DNA of 64,000 bases. It comes from JBBQLG01 sp038327655 (GTDB taxonomy: Bacteria; Bacteroidota; Bacteroidia; Cytophagales; Spirosomataceae). Every line of letters begins with the position of its first letter. Position 1 is the first letter of the stretch. The DNA lies in contig JBBQLG010000014.1 in the NCBI GenBank assembly GCA_038327655.1, positions 1 through 64,000 of the forward strand, read 5' to 3'. The position numbers were made by a program, and so were the translations under genes. The notes under the pieces were generated by a model. The model was given only the letters and a program-made list of their open reading frames with translations. It did not search any database and was not told the origin of the DNA. Shown one piece after another: positions 34,349 through 42,767 of the stretch.

Positions 34349-36541
34349 ATGAAACACATTCTTACTTTTCTTTTGGTACTCACCCTGTTACCCGCGTTCG
34401 GGCAGGGGAGCCTCATCATCCGGGTCGAAGACAGTCTCACCCGCGAACCCATTATCGGAGCCACCGTCCGCACGGCCACCAAACCGCTTATCGGGGCTGT
34501 TACCGACGCCAGCGGCATGGCCCGCGTGACGGGGTTACCGGCAACGGTCAAAACGCTTACTGCCAGTGCCGTTGGCTACGAAACGGAGACATTCCCCATC
34601 ACTTCGGCCGATACGCTGGTCTTCCGGCTACACAGTCAGGATGAGTCGCTGGAAGAAGTGACGGTAACGTCGTCACGCACCAACTCCCGCATCGAAGATT
34701 TACCAATCAAAGTAGAAGTGCTGGGGTTGGAAGACATGAACGAAGAAAGCGCCGTGGTGCCGGGCAACATCAGCAGTATTCTCGGCGATATTTCGATCAT
34801 TCACGTCCAGCGAACCTCAGCCGTGAACGGCAACCAGGCCATTCGGATGCAAGGCCTTGACCCGAAGTACACGCAAATTCTGCACGATGGATTACCGTTG
34901 TACGAAGGCTTTTCGGGCAACCTCGGCGTGTTGCAGATTCCGCCGTTGGATTTGAAGCAGGTGGAAGTCATCAAGGGTTCGGTATCAACCCTGTATGGTG
35001 GCGGGGCTATCGGCGGGCTGATTAACATCGTCTCGAAATCGCCCACGTCCGAAAAGCCCGAATTTACGGCCCTGCTGAACCGGTCAGGTCTGAAAGAAAG
35101 CAACGGCAACGCCTACTATTCGCAGAAATACGGGAAAACCGGTCTGACGCTGTTTGCTGGCTACACCAACCAGGAAGCCGTGGATGTAACGGGCGATGGA
35201 TTTACGGACAGTCCTGAGATTAAGCACTTTAACCTGCACCCGCGCTTCTTTTACAACCCATCCGACAAAACGCGGATGAACATCGGCTACGCCCTCACGA
35301 CCGAACACCGTGCCGGGGGCTACCTGCCCGGTCTTAACGGCGATGCACCGGCCAATACGTACCGCAACATCACCGACCTGCAACGCCATACGGTCGATTT
35401 CGACGCAGTACACAACACCACGGCAACGAACTCGGTGACGTTTAAGGGGGCCGTCAGCACGTTCCACCGGAAAAATACGGACTACCAGAAACTTTCCGAC
35501 GGACGGCAGGCATCGGTCTACCTCGAAGCTAACGACCTCTATCGCTTCGGGAAAAACCAGCTCATCACCGGCGTAAACTACACGGTCGAAGCCTTCCGCA
35601 AGAATGCCGATAGTACCCGATTGGTCGATTATACCTACCAGACCGTCGGGGCGTTTATTCAGGATGATTATCAGTTGACGCCTAAAATTGCGCTACAGGC
35701 CGGGCTGCGGTTCGATCACCACAACACATTCGGGAGCTTTCTGCTGCCCCGGCTGTCGGTAAAAATCAAGCCATCGGACCCGTGGACGATTCGGCTGAGC
35801 GTAGGCACGGGCTACAAAGCACCCAATTTGTTCGTCAATCAGACACCCGGTGCGCTGAATGTAAGTCTGATTTTTCCGCGCCTGCTGCCGATTGACATAA
35901 GCACCGTAAAGGCCGAACGGTCGGTGGGTACTAACGTGGATATTGCCTACACCAAATCGTTCGAGAGCGGCTTTTCGGTACAGGTCGACCAGGCGTTTTA
36001 CTACACCCGCATTACCACCCCGGTTGTCTCGGCTTTTGCCAGTACATCAACGAATCTCGGCCCCGACACCCAGCTCATCAACGCGCCGTACGACCTCTTC
36101 AGCGTGGGTAGTGACACGTACATTCGACTGGGGTACAAGGCCTACGAGTTTTATTTTGGCTATAACCACACGCTGGCCCGGCGTAATGGCCCGACCGATA
36201 ACACGTACTTAGCCCTGGCTCCGCAGGACAAATTTTCGACGACGCTGGCCTGGGAGAACGAGCATTTCCGGTTTGGTATCGAGGCCAGTTACGTGGGCCG
36301 GCAGTACCTGTACAACAATCAGCGGGTATCGAACTATTTGTCGGCGGCCGGCGCGGCCGAGTACCATTACAATGAACACTGGCGGCTGGTGCTGAACGGC
36401 GAAAACATCTTCAACATCAAACAGGCCAACTACGAAACCGTCGTTATTGGTGCGAACCCGCTGGTGCAGCCCACCTTCCGCCCGGTTTGGGCACCGCTGG
36501 AGGGCCGCATCGTTAACCTGGCGCTGAAGTACACGCTATAA
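34349..36541 (+). CDS. TonB-dependent receptor with carboxypeptidase-regulatory-like N-terminal domain
   Basis: 730 residues from ATG 34349, with a signal peptide (ILTFLLVLTLLPAFGQG). A ~75-residue carboxypeptidase-regulatory-like domain (SLTREPIIGATVRTATK...GYETETFPI) is followed by a plug domain (EVTVTSSRTNSRIEDLPIKV, MQGLDPKYTQILHDGLPLYEG, VEVIKGSVSTLYGGGAIGGLI) and a 22-strand barrel with TonB-family end (GRIVNLALKYTL). It is not of the SusC/RagA type (no SusD partner; shorter). Likely substrates are siderophores, metal chelates or cobalamin-like molecules. It follows the two-component pair, and its use of an outer-membrane ligand fits that regulator. A bidirectional terminator follows. 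Confidence 0.9.
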   Translation: MKHILTFLLVLTLLPAFGQGSLIIRVEDSLTREPIIGATVRTATKPLIGAVTDASGMARVTGLPATVKTLTASAVGYETETFPITSADTLVFRLHSQDESLEEVTVTSSRTNSRIEDLPIKVEVLGLEDMNEESAVVPGNISSILGDISIIHVQRTSAVNGNQAIRMQGLDPKYTQILHDGLPLYEGFSGNLGVLQIPPLDLKQVEVIKGSVSTLYGGGAIGGLINIVSKSPTSEKPEFTALLNRSGLKESNGNAYYSQKYGKTGLTLFAGYTNQEAVDVTGDGFTDSPEIKHFNLHPRFFYNPSDKTRMNIGYALTTEHRAGGYLPGLNGDAPANTYRNITDLQRHTVDFDAVHNTTATNSVTFKGAVSTFHRKNTDYQKLSDGRQASVYLEANDLYRFGKNQLITGVNYTVEAFRKNADSTRLVDYTYQTVGAFIQDDYQLTPKIALQAGLRFDHHNTFGSFLLPRLSVKIKPSDPWTIRLSVGTGYKAPNLFVNQTPGALNVSLIFPRLLPIDISTVKAERSVGTNVDIAYTKSFESGFSVQVDQAFYYTRITTPVVSAFASTSTNLGPDTQLINAPYDLFSVGSDTYIRLGYKAYEFYFGYNHTLARRNGPTDNTYLALAPQDKFSTTLAWENEHFRFGIEASYVGRQYLYNNQRVSNYLSAAGAAEYHYNEHWRLVLNGENIFNIKQANYETVVIGANPLVQPTFRPVWAPLEGRIVNLALKYTL

Positions 36542-36554
36542 GCTGAAGGGCAGA

Positions 36555-36604
36555 AAAAGTGGTCTGTAACCCTGACACTTATGGCAGGGCTACAGACCAC
36601 TTTT
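36555..36604. terminator. Bidirectional terminator between convergent genes
   Basis: Perfect 14-base arms (36555-36568 and 36591-36604) with A-rich and T-rich ends serve both strands, between the TonB receptor and the flavin oxidase gene. Confidence 0.8.
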
Positions 36605-37246
36605 CTACCGTTTATACGCCCTCACATAGCCCGGCACGGCCAGCTCCGGCTGTTGTGACGGGTCTTGAATCGGAGCACCGGTTTGCAGCGATAACGGCAC
36701 CACACCGGCCCAATACGGCAAATCGGCATCTTCCGGCTCATCATTTACGTTGCCCGCACGGGTCTTGGCCGAAGCTTCATCAATCGGGATCGCAATTACC
36801 ATCGTCTTCTTCATCTCGCTGGCATTGGGCTGGCGGGTATCGTTCCAGCGGCCCGGTACGAGGTGTTCGGTAATGCGTTCCAGCACCGTCCAGCGTTCGG
36901 TTTCGTCCGTCACCAACTGCGATTTTCCGAAGGCAATCACGGCCCGGTAATTCATCGAATGGTGAAACGCCGACCGGGCCAGCACCAGTCCGTCCAGCAG
37001 CGTCACGGCAACGCAGACATCGACTCCTTTCGCCAGTTCCCGAAAAAAATGACTGCCCACCGAGCCATGGATGTAAATCACATCGTTGATCCGGCAGTAC
37101 GCCGTGGGGATAATAAACGGCTGTCCGTTCAGGGTATAACTGACGTGACAGACTAAGCCCTCGTCCAGGATTGGGTTGATAACGGCAGCATCGTGGGAGC
37201 CGCGTTTGGCAAGCCGGGTAAGTTGGGTACGTTCGGTTTGTGGCAT
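36605..37246 (-). CDS. Pyridoxamine 5'-phosphate oxidase-like flavin protein
   Basis: 213 residues. FMN-binding split-barrel pattern: VINPILDEGLVCHVSYTLNG, PFIIPTAYCRINDVIYIHGS and SAFHHSMNYRAVIAFGKSQLV. It is the Pyridox_ox_2/NimA-like branch, often flavin reductases or heme-binding proteins rather than PdxH itself. It is divergent from a MocR regulator with 91 bases between starts, which probably controls it. An exact -7 promoter box (37275-37282, minus strand) and an inverted repeat lie in the gap. Confidence 0.88.
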   Translation of the reverse strand: MPQTERTQLTRLAKRGSHDAAVINPILDEGLVCHVSYTLNGQPFIIPTAYCRINDVIYIHGSVGSHFFRELAKGVDVCVAVTLLDGLVLARSAFHHSMNYRAVIAFGKSQLVTDETERWTVLERITEHLVPGRWNDTRQPNASEMKKTMVIAIPIDEASAKTRAGNVNDEPEDADLPYWAGVVPLSLQTGAPIQDPSQQPELAVPGYVRAYKR

Positions 37247-37274
37247 TTGTAGAGCTGATTTGGTATTGATAACG

Positions 37275-37336
37275 CAAAACTATTTCTTTACCGGACTACT
37301 GACTTAGACCAGAAGTAAGATAGTCCGTAGTCCGGT
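37275..37336 (-). promoter_or_regulatory. Divergent promoter/operator region of the MocR regulator and flavin protein
   Basis: The minus strand has TAGTTTTG at 37282-37275, an exact -7 match for the flavin gene. Two inverted 10-base arms, 37290-37299 and 37327-37336, and a tandem TAGTCCG pair (37321-37334) form an operator-like pattern just before the MocR ATG (37338). MocR regulators bind such direct or inverted repeats in divergent promoters. Confidence 0.55.
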
Positions 37337-37337
37337 T

Positions 37338-38801
37338 ATGCTGCCTTATCAAACCCTGCTTCCTTTCGACCGTCAATTACCTACATCGCTGTCTGCGCAA
37401 ATAGCAAATGGATTGATTGGCTGCATCAAACAGGGGCTGTTGCCGCCCGCTGCTCCGCTGCCCGGCACCCGTTTGCTGGCGGGTTTGCTGACGGTACATC
37501 GGCAAACCGTCGTGGTGGCTTATGAGGAGTTGGCCGCCCAGGGCTGGATTGGGCAACGGCCCTCGAAAGGCGCGTTCGTGAGCAGTCGGCTTCCCGAAAT
37601 CACCCCACAACCCCTCACCGAACAGACCGTCCGGCGCATGGCGAACCAAACGGGGTATTCCTTCAAAAAGAGTCCGTTGCTGGCGATTCCCGTACTTCGG
37701 TCGGGTGGCTTACCGGGCTTTGATGATGGCTTCCCCGACGTCAGGCTGGCCCCGCTCGATGCCTTAGCCCGCAAGTACCGAACGATTAGTCAGCGCGGGT
37801 TTCAGCAGCATTTGCTGGGCTATGCCGACACCAACGGGAGTCCGTTTCTGCGCGAACAACTCAGTCAGTACCTCCGCGACAGCCGGGGTGTTCCGGCCTC
37901 GGCGGAGCATATTTTCACGACGCGGGGCAGCGTAATGGCGATTTACCTGCTGGCCCAAATCCTGCTCGAAGCGGGCGATACCGTGGTGGTCGGCGAAACC
38001 AATTACCGCACCGCAGACCTGATTTTTCGGGAACGCGGTGCGGACTTACGGCGGGTGCCGGTGGATAACGCCGGGCTGGATGTGGATAAACTCGAACAAA
38101 TCTGCCAAACCCGGCCGGTGCGCCTGGTTTACGTCACGTCACACCACCATTACCCCACCACCGTGACGCTGCGTGCCGACCGGCGGATGCGGTTGCTTCA
38201 ACTCGCCGAGCAATACGATTTCGTGATTCTGGAGGACGATTACGACTATGATTTCCACTACGCCAGCAGCCCGATTTTGCCCTTAGCCAGTGCCGATACG
38301 CGGGGCATGGTCGTTTACGTCGGCTCGCTGACCAAATCCATTGCGCCCGCGTTCCGGCTTGGGTACGTGGTGGCTCCGCCCGATCTGGTAGAGGAGTTAG
38401 GATACCGTCGGCGCATCATCGACCGGCAGGGCGACAATTTGCTCGAACAGGCCATTGCTGAGTTATTCGCCGAGGGTGATTTGTACCGGCACCTTAAAAA
38501 AGCGCAGCGGGTTTACCACCAACGCCGGGATGTTTTCTGCCAGCTACTCCGCGAACAGCTTGGCCATGCAATCGACGTCAACACGCCCAATGGCGGCATG
38601 GCGGTATGGGCACATTTCGATGAGTCGATAAATCTGCCTGAGTTGGCCGCCCGCTGTCGGCAAAACGGTCTTTACCTCAACGACGGGCGGTTTTATTCGC
38701 CGGATACCGGCCCGTCGCAGTATACCCGGCTCGGTTTTGCCTCGCTGACAGCGGATGAGATGGAACGGGCGGTGGGGGTGTTGAGGAGTTGTATCGGGTA
38801 G
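37338..38801 (+). CDS. MocR/PdxR-type transcriptional regulator (GntR HTH plus aminotransferase-like domain)
   Basis: 487 residues. An N-terminal GntR-type winged helix (ANGLIGCIKQGLLPPAAPLPG, TVHRQTVVVAYEELAAQGW) is joined to a fold-type I aminotransferase domain: the PLP-binding Lys is in VGSLTKSIAPAFRLGYVV and DDYDYDFHY is the conserved Asp region. MocR proteins use PLP as an effector, and PdxR members activate PLP synthesis genes. The divergent gene encodes a PNP-oxidase-like protein, so PLP-responsive control of it is likely. Function in PLP homeostasis is inference. Confidence 0.92.
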   Translation: MLPYQTLLPFDRQLPTSLSAQIANGLIGCIKQGLLPPAAPLPGTRLLAGLLTVHRQTVVVAYEELAAQGWIGQRPSKGAFVSSRLPEITPQPLTEQTVRRMANQTGYSFKKSPLLAIPVLRSGGLPGFDDGFPDVRLAPLDALARKYRTISQRGFQQHLLGYADTNGSPFLREQLSQYLRDSRGVPASAEHIFTTRGSVMAIYLLAQILLEAGDTVVVGETNYRTADLIFRERGADLRRVPVDNAGLDVDKLEQICQTRPVRLVYVTSHHHYPTTVTLRADRRMRLLQLAEQYDFVILEDDYDYDFHYASSPILPLASADTRGMVVYVGSLTKSIAPAFRLGYVVAPPDLVEELGYRRRIIDRQGDNLLEQAIAELFAEGDLYRHLKKAQRVYHQRRDVFCQLLREQLGHAIDVNTPNGGMAVWAHFDESINLPELAARCRQNGLYLNDGRFYSPDTGPSQYTRLGFASLTADEMERAVGVLRSCIG

Positions 38802-38860
38802 TGCCAGACCGAAATCGGCGGCAAGTCATTTCTGAGTATATTCGCTAAAATTTCTGACCC

Positions 38861-39169
38861 ATGATTTCCATTAAAGAAGCAGTTCAACAGGCGGCTGACT
38901 TTTGCCAGCAACTCTTTCCAAAGGCGCAGGATATCATACTGGAAGAAGTAGAACGGGATGACTACGAAAAATTCTGGCTTATTACACTTAGTTTTCTAAC
39001 ACCGGCGGCTAAACAAGGGGGTATTGAACTACCGGACCAGGAAGAACAATACAACTTACCACCGATGAGATATTCCTTTACGCGCAAGGAAAGACAGTAT
39101 AAAATCTTGAAGGTTGATGCTGAAACGGGCGAGGTCATTTCCATGAAGATTCGTGAACTTCAATCGTGA
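38861..39169 (+). CDS. Hypothetical partner of a PIN-domain protein
   Basis: 102 residues, no signal or membrane segment: SIKEAVQQAADFCQQLFPKA, WLITLSFLTPAAKQ and the end KILKVDAETGEVISMKIREL. It overlaps the PIN gene by 4 bases (GTGA), a typical antitoxin position, but the sequence is not a VapB-, AbrB- or Phd-type antitoxin. The region is more AT-rich than the flanks, suggesting acquisition. Role as antitoxin is inference from position. Confidence 0.7.
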   Translation: MISIKEAVQQAADFCQQLFPKAQDIILEEVERDDYEKFWLITLSFLTPAAKQGGIELPDQEEQYNLPPMRYSFTRKERQYKILKVDAETGEVISMKIRELQS

Positions 39170-39657
39170 CTAATGCCAGTTTAGTCAGAAAAGCGGGGCT
39201 GCTGCTCGACACGAATCTACTTATCCTTTTTGTTGTCGGTATGTACGACCGAAAACGTATCGCTCAAAATAAGCGGACGAGTACATACACAGCGAAAGAC
39301 TTCGATTTGTTGCTGGACTTTATGGATCGGTTCCAACAGTTTGTTACAACACCCAATATTCTTACCGAAGTTAGCAACCTGCTCGAAGGCGTTTCTTACC
39401 AATCCATTCCGGTTTTGACGATACTGCCCGAACTGACCAAAGATTTCGTCGAATTACACGAACCAAGTTATCCGGTTATGACTGGCCGCAGTAAGATTTT
39501 TATAAAATTTGGGTTGAGTGACGTCGTTTCCTGCTATGTAGCCGAGCGGGACTATGTGATTTTAACCGACGATCTTAAATTATGCTATTACCTTCAAAAC
39601 AACGGGTTCGCTGCGTTGAATTTCAATAACCTGAGATCTGACTATCTAATCACTTAA
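39166..39657 (+). CDS. PIN-like domain protein (probable RNase toxin)
   Basis: 163 residues from the GTG at 39166 that overlaps the upstream stop. Acidic residues in the PIN arrangement: LLLDTNLLILF (Asp), TPNILTEVSNLL (Glu), KFGLSDVVSCYVA (Asp) and VILTDDLKLCYYL (Thr-Asp-Asp). This is the VapC-like set of four acidic residues that bind Mg in PIN endoribonucleases. It is coupled to the 102-residue gene, so the two form a probable toxin-antitoxin pair with an unusual antitoxin. AT-rich relative to the neighbours. Confidence 0.78.
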   Translation: MTNASLVRKAGLLLDTNLLILFVVGMYDRKRIAQNKRTSTYTAKDFDLLLDFMDRFQQFVTTPNILTEVSNLLEGVSYQSIPVLTILPELTKDFVELHEPSYPVMTGRSKIFIKFGLSDVVSCYVAERDYVILTDDLKLCYYLQNNGFAALNFNNLRSDYLIT

Positions 39658-39683
39658 GGAGACTCTACTACGCTCCAATTTTC

Positions 39684-40220
39684 ATGCGCTTTACTCCTGC
39701 CCTATTGTTATTTACGCTGCTGGCCGGGCTGAGTTGTCAACCCAAACAGCCTGCTCCCGAACCGGCTCAATACAGCGTACCCGCCGACGTTGAACCGTAC
39801 GTGCAGCACTTCCGCGACGAAACCCAGAAACGCGGCCAAAACCCATCGACTAACAACCTGATTATAACCTTCAGTAAGACGACGGGCAACGATATCTGCG
39901 GACAATGCCTGCTGGAAACGGGTAAAACGCCCCGCATCGTGCTCAGTACCGATGCGTACTGCTGGCAGAATGCAAGCGATAACGAACGCGAATGCTTAGT
40001 CTTCCACGAGTTGGGCCACTGCCTGCTCAAACGCGGTCACCGACTGAGTCGCTTCCCCAACAGCGCCTACGTCAGCTTGATGAACCCCGACGACCGGGCC
40101 GTTTATGCGACCTGCGCCTACCCGATTGGGGGAGACGTGTGCGACAAACGTTACCGCCGGGACTACTACCTCAATGAACTGGCCGATTCGGCCACAGCGG
40201 TACCCGTTTGGGGTAAATAA
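39684..40220 (+). CDS. Lipoprotein with HExxH metalloprotease motif
   Basis: 178 residues. The N-terminus is a lipoprotein signal with lipobox LLAGLSC. The central motif ECLVFHELGHCLLKRGH contains HExxH, and a further His follows at the end of the motif, so a zinc metallopeptidase fold is likely. Four Cys pairs may be disulfide-bonded in the mature region. It is not a full metzincin match (the third His lies one residue later than expected). Probably exported and outer-membrane- or inner-membrane-anchored. It follows the PIN gene by 26 bases but its composition is like the host. Confidence 0.8.
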   Translation: MRFTPALLLFTLLAGLSCQPKQPAPEPAQYSVPADVEPYVQHFRDETQKRGQNPSTNNLIITFSKTTGNDICGQCLLETGKTPRIVLSTDAYCWQNASDNERECLVFHELGHCLLKRGHRLSRFPNSAYVSLMNPDDRAVYATCAYPIGGDVCDKRYRRDYYLNELADSATAVPVWGK

Positions 40221-40246
40221 GTCAATAAATCGCGGGTTTAACCCGG

Positions 40247-40954
40247 TTAATACTCCTGTTCCAGCGGGTGAATCATCAGTTCGTCGATGACCACGTGGGC
40301 GGGCTGCGAGATGATGTAGTACAGGGCCTCGGCCATATCCTGCTCTTTGAGGTAGTGTGCCGATGTCGGATGGCCGTGGCCTTTGGCGTGAAAATGCGAA
40401 TCGACCAGTCCCGAATACACGCCACTTACTTTGATGCCGTTCGGCCGAACTTCTTTCCGCAACGCCCCCATAAACGCTTCCTGCGCGTATTTGCTGGCCG
40501 TGTACAACGACCCGCCCGCAAATGTCCGCTTGGCCACGTCCGATGCCACCACTACGATATGGCCGCTTTTCTGCGCTTTCAGCGTTGGTAAGGCGGCTTT
40601 TGTGAGCACGAACGTCCCCTTGACGTTGGTCGACATCAGGGCATCCCACTCGTCTACGGTCAAGTCCTCTACGTTCTTAAAAACGCCGTAACCCGCGTTG
40701 TTAATCACGATGTCGATGCCGCCGAACCGGTCGAGGGCAATCCGCACGACCCGCTGCATGTCGGCTTCATTGGCCACGTCACCGGCGACAACGGCAATTT
40801 TGTCGGGATTCTCCGCTTCGAGGGTGGCGAGGTCGTCGGCAGTACGGGCCGTAGCGACCACGTTGGCTCCTTTTTCGGCGAACAAACGAGCCGCAGCCCG
40901 ACCTAAGCCCCGCGAGGCCCCGGAAATAATAATAGTCTTGTTTTGGATGCTCAT
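40247..40954 (-). CDS. Short-chain dehydrogenase/reductase
   Basis: 235 residues from ATG 40954; the longer frame goes back through non-coding DNA to the start of the divergent locus. Motifs SGASRGLGRAAARLFAEKG, NNAGYGVF, VVASDVAK (Ser) and YTASKYA are present. Typical cytosolic SDR of unknown substrate. Confidence 0.9.
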   Translation of the reverse strand: MSIQNKTIIISGASRGLGRAAARLFAEKGANVVATARTADDLATLEAENPDKIAVVAGDVANEADMQRVVRIALDRFGGIDIVINNAGYGVFKNVEDLTVDEWDALMSTNVKGTFVLTKAALPTLKAQKSGHIVVVASDVAKRTFAGGSLYTASKYAQEAFMGALRKEVRPNGIKVSGVYSGLVDSHFHAKGHGHPTSAHYLKEQDMAEALYYIISQPAHVVIDELMIHPLEQEY

Positions 40955-41014
40955 AAAGGGATGTTTTAACCGCCAAGGCGCGAAGACTGGCGCAAAGGTC
41001 GCAAGAGGGTTTCG

Positions 41015-41022
41015 TATATTTG
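41015..41022 (+). promoter_or_regulatory. -7 promoter element of the truncated methyltransferase
   Basis: TATATTTG is an exact TAnnTTTG match, only four bases before the ATG at 41027. Transcription would therefore begin about at the start codon, giving a leaderless or nearly leaderless message. Confidence 0.5.
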
Positions 41023-41026
41023 TCCA

Positions 41027-41158
41027 ATGCAGACAACCCATCAGATTCTTTTCGGCCTTGCGCAAGACATGACTGCAGTTGCCGACGCTTCCATCGATTT
41101 AGTGGTCACCTCACCCCCGTACCCGATGGGACACTTTACGTATGTTTATCAATGGTAG
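41027..41158 (+). pseudogene. N-terminal remnant of a DNA methyltransferase
   Basis: The frame from ATG 41027 reads MQTTHQILFGLAQDMTAVA, then SIDLVVTSPPYPM, which is the N-terminus of a type II N4/N6 methyltransferase with catalytic motif TSPPY. Thereafter it continues as GHFTYVYQW and a stop, unlike the family continuation. About 34 residues of a protein of usually ~300 remain. The methyltransferase is therefore non-functional. A -7 promoter and the restriction-like genes downstream are kept. Confidence 0.85.
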
Positions 41159-42249
41159 AATCGTTGGTTCAATGGACACTATTAAATAACGCGCCGGTTT
41201 TAGCAGGTGCCTTACAATTCGACTTTGCCAAGATAGTTGGGCAGGAAATTACGACTGAATTTGGTCGGCTGGACTTCGTACTGGCAAATAGTTCTGGTAA
41301 ACATTGGATAGTTGAGTTAGAGACGACAATCGACAGTAAATCAAAACTTGATTACTGTCTAACTCAAACATTGGGTTACAGAAATGTAAAATTCTCCGCA
41401 GACACTGAGTATTGTATACTGTATGCCTCCGAAACTGCACCAACTTACAAGAAACAGATAGATTTATTTTGCCGACAAAATCAGGTACTTCATAGAAATT
41501 ATTCTCTTGAGTCAGCTAAAAAACTTTATGCCCAAACTGTCGAACGCTTGAGTTTGAATGTGGGTTTGGCACTGCCAAACCCAAAGAACTACACTATCTG
41601 CTACCTACGCTGGCTGAACAAAATCATGAAGCCCTTCCGCGATACAGGTAGCATACGTTTATCGTTTGATGAAGTTTTTGCGCCTTTTCGCAATGCCAGC
41701 AACAGTACCACAAACTTCAGGTGTTATGAGCGCATTGCTTTTGACTTTGAGTTAGTTGAGTGGTCAAACGGCTATTATTTACTGACGACAAATGGACAAT
41801 TATTTGTCCAATCTATGAGTCCTTACGTTGACGTAACACCCAGTGTATCATCCATAAATCTTACAAATGAACAAAAGCGTCTGCTGCTGAGGGTTTTGAC
41901 TAACGGTAATTGGGACAACTGCATTCACAAAGTAAACATCTATTGGTTTCTTCGCTTTGTTGAGGTTACCCGTGGTGCGTGGCTACCTAAAAAGCATGAG
42001 TTCGATGACAGTAGATTAGAAATAGCCAATGGGTTATTCAACGTCTCCTATGGAAAACGAACTATGCAAGAATTCTTGAACTGGTGCAGCAACTATTGTA
42101 TCGAACTGGGTCTGCTGGATAGAATTAAATCCACCAGCGACTATGATGCCGTTGTCCTGACTCCATTGGGTGTAGAGATCAATAACATATTCAGTATTGA
42201 CCTGACTTTGAAGCGTAGTCGTATGAATTTAAATTTTAAATACTTATGA
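41152..42249 (+). CDS. AT-rich unknown protein between methyltransferase remnant and MjaI-like endonuclease
   Basis: 365 residues from ATG 41152, overlapping the remnant. It is markedly more AT-rich than neighbouring genes. The N-terminal segment TEFGRLDFVLANSS...HWIVELETTID has the spacing of an Asp...Glu-x-Glu nuclease core, so a PD-(D/E)XK-like fold is possible but not proven. I do not recognise the family. It overlaps the downstream MjaI-like gene by ATGATG, so the two are co-translated. It probably replaced or was inserted into the methyltransferase gene. Confidence 0.6.
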   Translation: MVESLVQWTLLNNAPVLAGALQFDFAKIVGQEITTEFGRLDFVLANSSGKHWIVELETTIDSKSKLDYCLTQTLGYRNVKFSADTEYCILYASETAPTYKKQIDLFCRQNQVLHRNYSLESAKKLYAQTVERLSLNVGLALPNPKNYTICYLRWLNKIMKPFRDTGSIRLSFDEVFAPFRNASNSTTNFRCYERIAFDFELVEWSNGYYLLTTNGQLFVQSMSPYVDVTPSVSSINLTNEQKRLLLRVLTNGNWDNCIHKVNIYWFLRFVEVTRGAWLPKKHEFDDSRLEIANGLFNVSYGKRTMQEFLNWCSNYCIELGLLDRIKSTSDYDAVVLTPLGVEINNIFSIDLTLKRSRMNLNFKYL

Positions 42250-42767
42250 TGGAGGCTGTGTTAAATAAGTATTTACAGGACAACCCAAACGTTGTTCGGG
42301 AGTTAGGCGAACGGCTTCACGATAAAATTACCAGTGTTATTATCCCCGAATGGCAGGAAGCGTTTCGGCAGCTCACCCGCGAAGACTGTATTGCCTATAT
42401 CTACAACCTGACCATCAACCGAACGTACGACGGGTATGTCCGCGAAAAATCGGTCATCTATGATGGCTTAGCCAAAATTTTCCCTGATGTGCAGTTTGAG
42501 GAGTCACCCCCGGAACTGGATCATTCCGGCGATGTAGATTACCTCGGCTACGTCGGCGAGAAGGCATTTGGCATTCAGGTTAAGCCGACGACAGCAGAGG
42601 CCAACTTTGGTAATTATTCCGTCTCCGAACGGATGAAAGCCAGTTTTGCGGCTTTCCAGACTGATTTTAGTGGTAAGGTTTTTATCGTATTCAGTTTAGA
42701 CGGCGAAATCGGCAACCCCGAAATTATTCAGGAAATCGCCGAGGAGATTGCCCGGCTCCAACCATGA
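42246..42767 (+). CDS. MjaI-family type II restriction endonuclease (probable)
   Basis: 173 residues. The middle segment ELDHSGDVDYLGYVGEKAFGIQVK resembles the active-site region of MjaI-type endonucleases (Asp, Glu and Lys in D-x(n)-E-x-K order), followed by NFGNYSVSERMKASFAAF and VFIVFSLDGEI. MjaI recognises CTAG; the recognition here cannot be read from sequence. It would form an R-M system with the upstream methyltransferase, which is broken. Without protection the enzyme would be toxic, so either it is inactive or protected elsewhere. Confidence 0.65.
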   Translation: MMEAVLNKYLQDNPNVVRELGERLHDKITSVIIPEWQEAFRQLTREDCIAYIYNLTINRTYDGYVREKSVIYDGLAKIFPDVQFEESPPELDHSGDVDYLGYVGEKAFGIQVKPTTAEANFGNYSVSERMKASFAAFQTDFSGKVFIVFSLDGEIGNPEIIQEIAEEIARLQP

